Positions 6,024-13,247 of a stretch of DNA of 13,247 bases are shown in pieces. The DNA comes from an uncultured Spirochaetia bacterium (GTDB lineage: Bacteria; Spirochaetota; CALGPD01). The DNA is taken from NCBI GenBank assembly GCA_937960625.1, contig CALGPD010000209.1, forward strand, positions 1 to 13,247. The letters run 5' to 3'. The translations under genes and the position numbers were made by a program. The first letter of the stretch is position 1. Each line of letters begins with the position of its first letter. The notes beneath the pieces were generated by a model. That model made no database searches, was not told the DNA's origin, and worked only from the letters and a program-made list of their open reading frames with translations.

Positions 6024-7118
6024 ATGAAAAATAAAAAAGCAATATTTATATTTATACTTATTCTTATATCCACAAATTTATTCTGTTTCACATTGATTAG
6101 AGCAGATGTTGAAGGCTGGGGCAGCGTAAAAATATTAATACACTCTGAAACAAACGGCCCTTTTACAATACAAAGAAAAACCATAAACGGTGAATATAGA
6201 AACCTCGTTACTACGACTAAAAAGACTTATACAGATACAACAACGAAAATGAACACAAGATATATATATAGGATTAAAACTAGAAAAGCATTATCAAACA
6301 ATAGCCCGGCTTCAACCAATGTAAGAAGAATTATAATGGTTAACAGGAAAAAACCGGCATGGATATATAAAAACGAGTTTTCAACAAAGAATTACTATTT
6401 TAAAGTAATGAAATTTGAAAACGGTTATGACGGTTTACCCGGGCTTAAGAAAAAGTTTTTACTTTCACTTATTATTAGGAACATTAAACCTGTTTATTCG
6501 CCTGAGAATAAAAAACTTTTTAATTTTTTTATAAATTCCATAACAGGCCATAGCTTAAGGAGGGCAAAACCGTATATGGAAAAAATTCGCGTTTTAAGTA
6601 AAAGCAAATATAAAGACTTTACCGTGGCATATCTTTTATATGGAATAAAGAAGGCTGCATTAAAAAAAATAATTAAAACCGGGAAAGCAATTATTTCCGG
6701 AAACGCATATAAAACAAACATATCCGAAACTGATATTCATGAGCCGGTTGTTAAAATGCAAATTACACTATATAAAGAGCGAAAAAATATTAAAAACGCT
6801 TTATTAAACAAAATCAACGAATTCCGTAAATCATACGGCTTAAAATTTTTAAGCCTTTTCGGCAGCCCGAATAGAGTTAAATATATGTTCTCTCCAAAAA
6901 GCAAGGAAAAATATTTAACATTTATCTGGGGTGGAAATCTACTATCCTGCGCTAAATTAATTAATGATAGAAAGTTTCTTGCCAGAACCGCAATTTCTCA
7001 AATTACTAAAACGCATAAAAAATTTCTGTTATCCGCTAACAGAGTTATAAAAATCATCCCCAAACTAAACATTGCTGGAAAACACGCCAAAATTAGAATA
7101 AAATTGATAGTAAATTAA
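6024..7118 (+). CDS. Secreted, very basic protein with possible FN3-like N-terminal domain; function unknown
   Basis: A 364-residue protein not recognised as a known family. Residues 1-22 are a signal peptide (KNKK, then a hydrophobic core IFIFILILIS). Cys21 follows LF, a poor lipobox, so export by signal peptidase I is more likely than lipidation. Residues about 28-105 show a beta-rich pattern with YTDTTTKMNTRYIYRI, reminiscent of the end of a fibronectin type III fold. The rest is unusually rich in Lys and Arg and has an LFGSPNRVKYMF segment near 277-288. The ATG at 6024 has AGGGG five bases upstream. It stands alone between the divergent regulators and the propeller lipoprotein. A periplasmic, nucleic-acid- or polyanion-binding role is a guess from charge only. 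Confidence 0.75.
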   Translation: MKNKKAIFIFILILISTNLFCFTLIRADVEGWGSVKILIHSETNGPFTIQRKTINGEYRNLVTTTKKTYTDTTTKMNTRYIYRIKTRKALSNNSPASTNVRRIIMVNRKKPAWIYKNEFSTKNYYFKVMKFENGYDGLPGLKKKFLLSLIIRNIKPVYSPENKKLFNFFINSITGHSLRRAKPYMEKIRVLSKSKYKDFTVAYLLYGIKKAALKKIIKTGKAIISGNAYKTNISETDIHEPVVKMQITLYKERKNIKNALLNKINEFRKSYGLKFLSLFGSPNRVKYMFSPKSKEKYLTFIWGGNLLSCAKLINDRKFLARTAISQITKTHKKFLLSANRVIKIIPKLNIAGKHAKIRIKLIVN

Positions 7119-7232
7119 AATTTTTAATCTTTGAAATTTTATTACATATAAACTATAATTTTTTACAGTAAATTAAATAATGTTTTAATGCATAATATTT
7201 AATACGACATTATTCATATAGGGGTTTATTAA

Positions 7233-8198
7233 ATGAATAAAACAATTGCTGTATTGATAATCCTTTTTAATTCCTTCTTAATGTCATGTGAGAATTTGGT
7301 TAGTTTATATTCAGACAAAAAATTGCTTGAATTTAATTATTCCAATTTGTTCGTTGCAGGTGGATCATCAGGAAATATTTACTATTCTAAAGATGGAATT
7401 AATTGGACAAGCCGCACGGTTGGTGTTGCCAACATTGAGAATCTAGCTTATGGAAATGAAAAATACATTATTGTTGATAATAATCAGATAGTTTATTCAT
7501 CGAGGGATGCTAAAAATTGGAAACAAGGCAATATTTATAGTTTTGGTGTTCCCCGGCAGATGGTTTATGGAAATGGAGTGTTTGTGGCAGTAGTAAATAC
7601 TTTAATCTGGTATTCTGAAGACGGCCAATCATGGTCACAAATAACTACTCCACCATGTGATGCTTATGGAGTTACCTTCGGTAACGGAAAATTCGTTGCT
7701 GTGGGAAATGCAGGAAAGATTATTTATTCTAAGGACGGAAAAAATTGGAATTCCGCTACTGGTGCCGCAGGCAATCTAAGGGGAGTAGTATATGCAAAAG
7801 GTAAATATGTTGCGGTAGGAAATTCAGGGATTGTATATTATTCTGCTGATGCAACAACATGGAATTCAACAACAGGGGTCACATATAATTTATATGCGGT
7901 TTGTTTCGGAAGTGATAAATTTATTGCCTGTGGACAAAATGGAATAATTCATTGGTCAAGTGATGGAATTACATGGTCAACAGATGTGAGTCCGGGTATT
8001 TCAAAAACTATTAATTGTGTTGTTTATGGTGACGGTAAATTCGTTGCTGTAGGACAGGATTCAGGTGCCGGGGATAGTATGGGATTTTATTCCTACGATG
8101 GAATAACGTGGCAGCAGATACCTGACCTTGATAACGATTCTGGTTTTCTTTTTTATATCATATTTCGGAATCCTAATATTGAAATGCCAACTCCATAA
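7233..8198 (+). CDS. Lipoprotein with seven-blade Asp-box beta-propeller
   Basis: A 321-residue lipoprotein: signal peptide with lipobox FLMSC (lipidated Cys19), then a repeat array. Seven Asp-box motifs (S-x-D-x-x-x-W) start at residues 52, 90, 128, 166, 204, 242 and 287, spaced by exactly 38 residues five times and then by 45. Each is preceded by a strand of the form GKFVAVG. That is the pattern of a seven-bladed propeller like those of sialidases and Ycf48-type proteins, though no sialidase catalytic residues are recognisable. An outer-membrane or periplasmic binding or assembly role is likely; ligand unknown. The ATG at 7233 has AGGGG eight bases upstream. Its base composition is visibly less AT-rich than its neighbours (27 of 60 G+C in the two 60-base lines checked, against 16 of 60 in one line of the gene before), hinting at a different origin. 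Confidence 0.85.
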   Translation: MNKTIAVLIILFNSFLMSCENLVSLYSDKKLLEFNYSNLFVAGGSSGNIYYSKDGINWTSRTVGVANIENLAYGNEKYIIVDNNQIVYSSRDAKNWKQGNIYSFGVPRQMVYGNGVFVAVVNTLIWYSEDGQSWSQITTPPCDAYGVTFGNGKFVAVGNAGKIIYSKDGKNWNSATGAAGNLRGVVYAKGKYVAVGNSGIVYYSADATTWNSTTGVTYNLYAVCFGSDKFIACGQNGIIHWSSDGITWSTDVSPGISKTINCVVYGDGKFVAVGQDSGAGDSMGFYSYDGITWQQIPDLDNDSGFLFYIIFRNPNIEMPTP

Positions 8199-8274
8199 AA
8201 TTTATACTAAAAAATAATATTAAAATAATAATCCGAAGTCTTAATAAGATTTTTTTCTAATAAAAGTATTTATC

Positions 8275-8303
8275 TTGACTTGAAATTAATTTATTTTTAA
8301 TGT
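8275..8303 (+). promoter_or_regulatory. Predicted promoter of the CheX-like gene
   Basis: TTGACT (8275-8280) and TAATGT (8298-8303) are 17 bases apart, with a start near 8311. That leaves a leader of about 120 bases before the ATG at 8432, the longest leader in the window, and it carries repeats listed separately. The -10 is only a moderate match. Confidence 0.45.
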
Positions 8304-8310
8304 TTACTCA

Positions 8311-8404
8311 TACCCGGTGTTTATGATTATATAGCATTTATTACAAATTAGATATTTTCTTTCTATATAAGCAATTAGATTTATGATTATAAAATATACC
8401 GGGT
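8311..8404 (+). repeat. Paired repeats in the leader of the CheX-like gene
   Basis: TTTATGATTATA occurs twice, at 8320-8331 and 8380-8391, exactly 60 bases apart. The pair is bracketed by the inverted repeat ACCCGGT (8312-8318) and ACCGGGT (8398-8404), GC-rich against an AT background. AATTAGAT also occurs twice between them (8346-8353 and 8373-8380). This could be a regulatory RNA leader or two operator half-sites. I do not recognise a known riboswitch class, and the GEMM (cyclic di-GMP) consensus is absent. Confidence 0.5.
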
Positions 8405-8431
8405 TACTTAACTAAAATTTAGGATATTAAA

Positions 8432-8917
8432 ATGGGAAAAGAAATAGTTACTCCTTTCGTAAATTCGATTACCGGTACTTTTGAAACAATTGCAAAAATA
8501 AAACCCGGATATTCTGAGATAACGCAAATAGATTTAAGTGATTTTACAAATGAACGGGATTACTATTCGGATATTGCGGCTGTAATTGCTTTACCCGGCA
8601 GTAAAATAGGCTCATTAGTCGTAGCGTTTGAATCAGAAACCGCAATAAATATGTCCAGTGTATTTCTAAACGAACCCGTTACTGAAGTTAACGCGGTTGT
8701 TAAAGACGTGGTCGGTGAAATCGCCAATACCGTTGCGGGAAATATCACGGTAGATTTAGAGGACATGCATTTCGAAAGAGCATTGCCCAATATTTATATG
8801 GGAGGTGATAAAGAAATGACTTTTCCTCCGGGATTTGTTTGCTATTCTGTTGATTTTAGTTCTGATTTCGGCCCTTTTAATTTACGTGTGAGTATTTTAG
8901 AAGATGAAAATATTTAG
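8432..8917 (+). CDS. cheX: CheX-like CheY-P phosphatase
   Basis: A 161-residue protein of the CheC/CheX/FliY phosphatase family. The family signature ExxN is present as E96-IA-N99 in KDVVGEIANTVAGN, the pair that in CheX positions water for attack on the receiver aspartyl phosphate; a proline follows at 119. Length matches single-domain CheX (about 155 residues), and the fold pattern (PFVNSITGTFET at the start, then a beta-alpha core with a GSLVVAFE strand) agrees. The ATG at 8432 has AGGA seven bases upstream. A phosphoesterase gene follows 20 bases after the stop. No che or flagellar genes lie nearby, so it may serve the receiver proteins at 4636-5826 rather than a flagellar motor; that target is an inference. 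Confidence 0.85.
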   Translation: MGKEIVTPFVNSITGTFETIAKIKPGYSEITQIDLSDFTNERDYYSDIAAVIALPGSKIGSLVVAFESETAINMSSVFLNEPVTEVNAVVKDVVGEIANTVAGNITVDLEDMHFERALPNIYMGGDKEMTFPPGFVCYSVDFSSDFGPFNLRVSILEDENI

Positions 8918-8937
8918 ATGTGTTTTGGATAAATATA

Positions 8938-9426
8938 ATGGATGCTGTAAAATTTGGCATAGTTTCTGACAGCCACGGCGATATTAAAAGCCTGTGTAGT
9001 GTTCTTGATTTTTTTAATAATAATAACGTGAAAAATGTAATTCATCTCGGTGATGATATAAAAGATGTTTCTATTTTTGAAGGTTATAATTTTGAAGTCT
9101 TTTCTGTTCCCGGAACAAGGGATCAGGGATATTTTGATTATGAACTAAGGACAAAAACAATTCAAATTGTCAACCGAAATATTTCCCTGTCTCATTTAAA
9201 AGAATGCTCGGATGAAAATGCGCATATTATTTTATTCGGCCATACTCATAAACCAACGTGTTATATAGAAAATAATAAATTATTTTTAAATCCCGGACAC
9301 GTTGTTAATAACTCCAAAAGATACCCGATTTCTACTTTTGCAGTACTCGAATTGAATGAAAAAATTAGTGTATATTTTTATAATCTGAATAAAGAATTAT
9401 TTGAAAAAAAAGAATTTTTACTCTAA
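8938..9426 (+). CDS. MJ0936/YfcE-type metallophosphoesterase with an altered metal site
   Basis: A 162-residue calcineurin-like phosphoesterase of the small YfcE/MJ0936 phosphodiesterase group. Metal ligands D11 and H13 (SDSHGD), D39 (HLGDD), H86 (SLSH) and H102/H104 (GHTH) are present, and the C-terminal NPGHV resembles the family's NPGS. The usual GNxD is GTRD, so the catalytic and metal-bridging asparagine is replaced by T60. This should weaken or change activity. The ATG at 8938 is preferred over the upstream GTG (8920): GGA lies a normal distance before it and the family begins at KFGIVSD. It is cotranscribed with the CheX-like gene. Substrate unknown. Confidence 0.85.
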   Translation: MDAVKFGIVSDSHGDIKSLCSVLDFFNNNNVKNVIHLGDDIKDVSIFEGYNFEVFSVPGTRDQGYFDYELRTKTIQIVNRNISLSHLKECSDENAHIILFGHTHKPTCYIENNKLFLNPGHVVNNSKRYPISTFAVLELNEKISVYFYNLNKELFEKKEFLL

Positions 9427-9464
9427 ACCATATTAATGTATTCTCCCGATATTAAATAAGAATA

Positions 9465-9511
9465 ACGGATAAAAATCCGTAAATAATTTTTATAATAAAT
9501 TGTTTTATTAT
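9465..9511 (+). terminator. Tandem hairpins between phosphoesterase and TPR lipoprotein genes
   Basis: Two perfect stems lie in the 101-base gap: ACGGAT-AAAA-ATCCGT (9465-9480), followed after six bases by five T, and ATAATAAA-TTGT-TTTATTAT (9492-9511) ending 16 bases before the ATG at 9528. The first could be a weak terminator for the CheX-phosphoesterase transcript; the second is all A/T except one base and close to the ribosome binding site GAGGG. Neither is strong by stem length. Confidence 0.35.
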
Positions 9512-9527
9512 TTATAAAGAGGGAATT

Positions 9528-10529
9528 ATGAAAAAAATATATATTGTTTTTATTCTTATGTTAATAATATCTGTCTCCTGTTCAAAGAATAACGTTAAAA
9601 TATCTAAAGTTAAAAATCAACCGGATAAGTCTTTGTATTATTATAAAAAAGGCAGAGAGCATTTTTTAAGATTCAGCCGGAAAGATGTTAAAATTGCAAT
9701 CGGATATTTTAACATGGCTTTAAAAATTAAACCCACGTTTTATAAAGCCGTTGCCGCAAAATCCGAAGCCCTGTCATATCTTGCTTTTCAAAAAGAAAGA
9801 AACGGCAATGCAAACAACGAAGAATTCAGGCTTGCTAAAGAATATGCTTTAAAAGCGTTAAAGAATAATAGACAAAACAGTTTAAGCTATAGAGCTCTTG
9901 CTTGGTATTTTTTTACTGCCGGATTATATAGTTTCGCGGAGAAAAGCGCGCACAAAGCTTTAATGTTAAATCCTAATGATGGTGAAGCAAGTTTTATATT
10001 ATGGGTAGTTAAAGATAAAAAAAATATGAACTCGCCTTATTTAAAAAAATCAGTTAACTCAGGATATATTATTGCTTTGTTAAATGCAGGTTCGGTTATG
10101 AGAAGAAAAAAAAGATATTATGAAGCAATTAAATATTTTAAAAAGGTTATAAAAAAAGTGCCTAATCATATTCATGCCAGAGTTAATATAGGTAATGTCT
10201 ATTTATTAATGAATGAATATGAAAAAGCTCAAGAATATTATAAAAAAGCATTAAGAATTTCCCCCTCCGACAGCTATATTATTTTTAATTATGCCCTAAG
10301 CTTTGTTAAGATGAGAAGATATAAACAAGCTCTAAGGTATTGCAGGAAAGCGATTAGTATAAATAAAAAATTTATTTATCCGCATTTATTATTAATGCGT
10401 TTATACAAAAGGGTTTATAATAATCAAGGCAAATATAGGATTCACAAAAGAATAGTCTCTGTTTTACAACGGGAAAAAGCTATCCGGTTTCAAAACCGTG
10501 TACGTGAGGCTAAAAATATCGGCTTATAA
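9528..10529 (+). CDS. TPR-repeat lipoprotein
   Basis: A 333-residue lipoprotein: signal peptide with IISVSC giving lipidated Cys18, then tetratricopeptide repeats at about 35-70, 118-151, 182-215, 216-249 and 250-283. The repeats carry the usual A...A/Y...P pattern, for example YEKAQEYYKKALRISPSD. The protein is very basic. TPR lipoproteins in diderms act as periplasmic or outer-membrane scaffolds (BamD and PilF are of this kind), but neither a BamD nor a PilF signature is visible, so the partner is unknown. The ATG at 9528 is set by GAGGG close upstream. It precedes the histidine kinase by about 145 bases. Confidence 0.88.
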   Translation: MKKIYIVFILMLIISVSCSKNNVKISKVKNQPDKSLYYYKKGREHFLRFSRKDVKIAIGYFNMALKIKPTFYKAVAAKSEALSYLAFQKERNGNANNEEFRLAKEYALKALKNNRQNSLSYRALAWYFFTAGLYSFAEKSAHKALMLNPNDGEASFILWVVKDKKNMNSPYLKKSVNSGYIIALLNAGSVMRRKKRYYEAIKYFKKVIKKVPNHIHARVNIGNVYLLMNEYEKAQEYYKKALRISPSDSYIIFNYALSFVKMRRYKQALRYCRKAISINKKFIYPHLLLMRLYKRVYNNQGKYRIHKRIVSVLQREKAIRFQNRVREAKNIGL

Positions 10530-10606
10530 AAGTCATATTTGTTAAATAATGACAGGTTAATAGTGTATAAACATTTTTCCCCTTTGTTCTAAAATTAAAT
10601 CTAATA

Positions 10607-10632
10607 AAAGGAATTTTAGTTGAAATTCCTTT
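10607..10632 (+). promoter_or_regulatory. Perfect inverted repeat upstream of the histidine kinase
   Basis: AAAGGAATTT (10607-10616) and AAATTCCTTT (10623-10632) are perfect 10-base arms with a six-base spacer, 44 bases before the TTG start. There is no following T-tract, so it is not an intrinsic terminator. A TTGAAA (10620-10625) in the spacer and TAGAAT (10653-10658) downstream suggest a promoter overlaps or lies just after it, so an operator for a dimeric regulator is plausible. Confidence 0.45.
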
Positions 10633-10675
10633 AAGATGTTGTTTAATTATTATAGAATAACTACGGGGATTTTTG

Positions 10676-12229
10676 TTGAAACCGGAACTAAAAATACTTA
10701 AAAAGCTGCATAATGAACTTACCAAAGAATCTGGACTTACTCAAGTACTTGAATTAATTGTCAGGGAAACCATTAAAATTTTAAAGGCTGATAGATGTAC
10801 GTTATATGTTTATGATCCGATTAAAAAGGAATTATGGAGTAAAATTGTATCAAAACTTGAAGTAAATGAAATCCGCCTTAAAATCGGTGTGGGTATCGGA
10901 GGCTGGGTTGCTCAGGAAAGACAAACAGTAAACGTAAAAGAAGCTTATAACGATACACGATTTAACCCTAAAGTTGATGAGCAAACAAATTATAAAACAA
11001 AATCAATTCTCGCCACTCCTATGATAAACCCTTCGGGGCAGTTAATCGGTGTTATGGAAGTTATAAACAAAACAGGTAAAAGAGAATTTTTTGATGAAAC
11101 AGATGAATTTTTAATTTCCATTGTTTCAAGTATCAGCGCTGTTGCTATTCAGCAGGCACAACTTTTTAAGTCAAATTTTGAACTGCGTAAATATAATGAA
11201 ACCATTATTCAGAGAGTGGATACCGGAATAGTGGTTCTTGATTCAGATTTTAATATCGGTTCGGTAAATCCTGCTTTTGAAAAAATATTTTCTGTAAATG
11301 AAACAGAAATTGAAGGTGAAAATATTTTAAAAAAAATACAGGTATTTGATTATTTTCAGCATCAATTTCAAAAATTAAAAGAAAACGTAAGCACGTATTT
11401 AATCGAAAAAGAAGTGGATTATAAAGAAGATATCCGTTATTTTAATATTTATTTTACTCCTGTTAAAATTCAAGACGCGGAAGAGCCAACCGGTCATATC
11501 ATTCTAATTAACGATGTAACTGAAGACATCAAAGAACTCCTGAAAAAGAAAAAAGAAGAAAATTTATCATTAATAGGAAAAATGCTGACCAGTATTGTTC
11601 ATGATATCCGTTCTCCTTTAACTTCCATAAAAGGTTTCACGGAAATGATTGAGCTTAAAATTCAGGATGAAGAAGCTCAGGGATATTCGAAAATAGTTTC
11701 ACGGGAAATAGACAGAATGTCAAACATGGTTAACGAAATTTTGGATTTTGCCAGAGGAGAAACCCGTCTTAAATTAATGGGGATTAGAGTTAGTGAAATT
11801 ATTGACGATTTAAAAATTAATCTTGAACCTTCATTCGCGAGTCACAACATGTCAATTGGTTTTATTATTGATCAAGACTTTGAAATGATAATCGACCCGG
11901 ATAAAATATTCAGAGCAATAGTGAATATAGCGAGAAATGCACTTGAAGCAATGGAGCCTGACAAAGGCGCTCTAAGAATTGAGTTTAAAAAAGAAAATGA
12001 TAACGTTATTATTAAATTAACTGATAACGGCCCGGGTATTCCAAAATATATGCTTAAAAAAGTTTTCCAGCCTTTTTATACAAAAGGTAAAAAAACAGGT
12101 TCAGGTTTGGGATTATCAATTGTTAAAAAAATGATTGCTGACCATAAAGGAATTATAAAAATTTGGTCTGAAGAAAACATCGGAACGGTTTTCACAATTG
12201 TTATTCCCGCAGAACAATCTTTCCGGTAA
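10676..12229 (+). CDS. Soluble GAF-PAS sensor histidine kinase
   Basis: A 517-residue kinase with no membrane segment. Order: GAF domain (about 20-160, with a typical GGWVAQERQTVNV and DEQTNYKTKSILATPM), short coiled linker, PAS domain (about 175-285, GIVVLDSDFNIGSVNPAFEKIF), HisKA with H309 in IVHDIRSPLTSIKGF, and HATPase with the N box (N421, NIARNALEAM), the G1 box DNGPGIP and the G2 box GSGLGLSIV. All catalytic parts are intact. It should sense a cytosolic ligand and pass phosphate to a receiver. No receiver is encoded next to it, so it is an orphan; the regulators at 4636-5826 are candidates. Two TTG codons occur in tandem; the second (10676) sits six bases after GGGGA and is preferred over 10673. 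Confidence 0.93.
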   Translation: MKPELKILKKLHNELTKESGLTQVLELIVRETIKILKADRCTLYVYDPIKKELWSKIVSKLEVNEIRLKIGVGIGGWVAQERQTVNVKEAYNDTRFNPKVDEQTNYKTKSILATPMINPSGQLIGVMEVINKTGKREFFDETDEFLISIVSSISAVAIQQAQLFKSNFELRKYNETIIQRVDTGIVVLDSDFNIGSVNPAFEKIFSVNETEIEGENILKKIQVFDYFQHQFQKLKENVSTYLIEKEVDYKEDIRYFNIYFTPVKIQDAEEPTGHIILINDVTEDIKELLKKKKEENLSLIGKMLTSIVHDIRSPLTSIKGFTEMIELKIQDEEAQGYSKIVSREIDRMSNMVNEILDFARGETRLKLMGIRVSEIIDDLKINLEPSFASHNMSIGFIIDQDFEMIIDPDKIFRAIVNIARNALEAMEPDKGALRIEFKKENDNVIIKLTDNGPGIPKYMLKKVFQPFYTKGKKTGSGLGLSIVKKMIADHKGIIKIWSEENIGTVFTIVIPAEQSFR

Positions 12230-12284
12230 TTGAAAATATAAAATAACATAAATTTATATTTTTAAAAATAGTTATTCACTTGCA

Positions 12285-12313
12285 TTGTTAATGTATTTGA
12301 TTTTTACTATATT
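12285..12313 (+). promoter_or_regulatory. Predicted promoter directly before the LolC/LolE-like gene
   Basis: TTGTTA (12285-12290) and TATATT (12308-12313) are separated by 17 bases. The start would fall near 12320, at the ATG at 12321 itself, and no Shine-Dalgarno sequence precedes that ATG, so a leaderless message is possible. An in-frame ATG at 12291 (adding ten residues) also lacks a ribosome binding site. Confidence 0.45.
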
Positions 12314-12320
12314 CTTAGTT

Positions 12321-13247
12321 ATGAAACTAGAATTTCTCATTGCTTCCAGATATTTAAAAAGCAAAAAACGTAATTCATTTATTTCATCAATGACCATGAT
12401 AAGTATAATAATGGTAGTTTTATTTGTTTCTGCACCCATTTTAACGTCGTCTGTTACTAATGGATTTCAGCTAAATATTATTGATAAAGTTTATACATTT
12501 GATTTTCATATCAGGATAGAACATAAATCTGGAGGGTTTTTAAACAGTAAAAAAATTACAAAAAAGCTGCTTGAAATTAAAAATATAAAAAGCGCTCATA
12601 TTTATTTTCAGGAAAAAGCATTAATCAAGAGATTCGGCCAAAATTTTTTATCTCATATAAAAGGAATGAAGAAAAGCGATATTAATAAAAACGTTTTTGG
12701 GAAAAATTTTAGAAAAATAAACGGCAAGCTCAAACTTGAAAAAGACAACGATATTATACTTGCAGAAACTCTTGCCGGAAATTTATTTGTTAGACCGGGA
12801 GATTCCGTTACTATTGCCGTTGTTGACCCCTCATCAGGCTCAAAACCGTTTAATACGGTAACTTTTAACGTGAAGGGAGTATTTTCAGCAGGATATGCTA
12901 AGTATGATACTTTTCTTGCATACACAAGTTTAAATGCTATGAGGGAATTAACAAACAGCAATAGAAAATTAGTTACAACCATAGGCATTTATTTAAAAAA
13001 TCCAGAACAAACAAAACAGGTAATTGAAACTCTTAAAAATAATAAATATTTAAAAGATTTCCGGATTATTGATTCTGCTGGTCAGGATATATTTAAGGAG
13101 TTTAATAAAGAAAAAAAGCTGATTAGTGTCATTTTATACATTGCCTTATTGTTATCATTTTTAAATATTTATATAACTTTAAATGTAATAGTGGTTGAAA
13201 AACAAAAAGATATTGGTATTCTTAAATCATATGGCGTTAAAATGAAA
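12321..13247 (+). CDS. LolC/LolE-family ABC transporter permease (3' end cut by window)
   Basis: Open from ATG 12321 to the window edge: 309 codons, no stop. The product starts with a short cytoplasmic stretch (MKLEFLIASRYLKSKKRNSF), a first membrane segment at about 20-45, a long periplasmic domain of about 210 residues, and a second membrane segment near the edge (VILYIALLLSFLNIYI) leading into VVEKQKDIGILKSYG, the coupling motif of the FtsX/LolCDE permeases. LolC/LolE proteins release lipoproteins from the inner membrane for transfer to the outer membrane, which fits the two lipoproteins encoded upstream. MacB and FtsX share the fold, but the N-terminal IASRYLKSKKRN is LolC/E-like. The remainder, including two further segments, and a likely LolD ATPase lie outside the window. 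An upstream in-frame ATG at 12291 is possible. Confidence 0.88.
   Translation, partial: MKLEFLIASRYLKSKKRNSFISSMTMISIIMVVLFVSAPILTSSVTNGFQLNIIDKVYTFDFHIRIEHKSGGFLNSKKITKKLLEIKNIKSAHIYFQEKALIKRFGQNFLSHIKGMKKSDINKNVFGKNFRKINGKLKLEKDNDIILAETLAGNLFVRPGDSVTIAVVDPSSGSKPFNTVTFNVKGVFSAGYAKYDTFLAYTSLNAMRELTNSNRKLVTTIGIYLKNPEQTKQVIETLKNNKYLKDFRIIDSAGQDIFKEFNKEKKLISVILYIALLLSFLNIYITLNVIVVEKQKDIGILKSYGVKMK

Noticed and set aside
7110..7150. Terminator after the basic secreted protein (AAAATTT/AAATTTT)
   Set aside because: Only A/T pairs and no clean T-tract; indistinguishable from background.
8311..8404. Cyclic di-GMP riboswitch in the cheX leader
   Set aside because: The conserved GEMM core and tetraloop-receptor sequences are not present; only the repeats are supported.
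8563..8790. Minus-strand frame opposite the CheX-like gene
   Set aside because: Antisense shadow of a recognised phosphatase gene.
8920..8937. Upstream GTG start for the phosphoesterase
   Set aside because: No ribosome binding site and no family sequence in the extra six residues; ATG 8938 fits better.
12653..12988. 111-codon minus-strand open frame inside the LolC/LolE-like gene
   Set aside because: It is the reverse complement of a frame that extends open for 309 codons with family motifs.

Overview
The window is AT-rich bacterial DNA (A/T runs in every gap, standard genetic code). It reads as a diderm: there are two lipobox-bearing lipoproteins and a LolC/LolE-type lipoprotein-release permease. 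CheX, LipM-type octanoylation, tRNAs without encoded CCA, and frequent TTG/GTG starts behind AGGAG or AGGGG ribosome binding sites are compatible with a spirochaete-like organism. The lineage is an inference; nothing here fixes it.

Left part (1-4260, all minus strand): a CAU-anticodon tRNA; a two-gene unit of a PTS EIIA-type protein followed by a CPA2 cation/proton antiporter with C-terminal CBS domains; and a lipoate unit, lipA followed by an overlapping LipM-like octanoyltransferase. Together the lipoate genes would make lipoyl cofactor by octanoyl transfer and sulfur insertion. The antiporter has Asn-Asn where its relatives carry the ion-binding Asp-Asp pair.

Centre (4389-5826): two class II serine tRNAs (UGA and GCU anticodons) run on the plus strand from a strong promoter to a hairpin terminator. 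Facing them on the minus strand are two abutting response-regulator genes, one with a receiver plus an unrecognised helical domain and one receiver-only.

Right part (6024-13247, all plus strand): a very basic secreted protein of unknown function; a lipoprotein built as a seven-blade Asp-box beta-propeller; a CheX-like phosphatase followed by an MJ0936/YfcE-type phosphoesterase that lacks the usual metal-site Asn; a TPR lipoprotein; a soluble GAF-PAS histidine kinase; and the first 309 codons of a LolC/LolE-family permease, cut by the window edge.

Taken together, the kinase, two receiver proteins and CheX phosphatase contain all parts of a phosphorelay (kinase, phospho-acceptors, phosphatase) without chemoreceptors, CheA or a DNA-binding output. 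This is the best candidate for an undescribed system here, but the link between the parts is inferred from proximity only. No mobile elements, CRISPR arrays or rRNA genes were seen.
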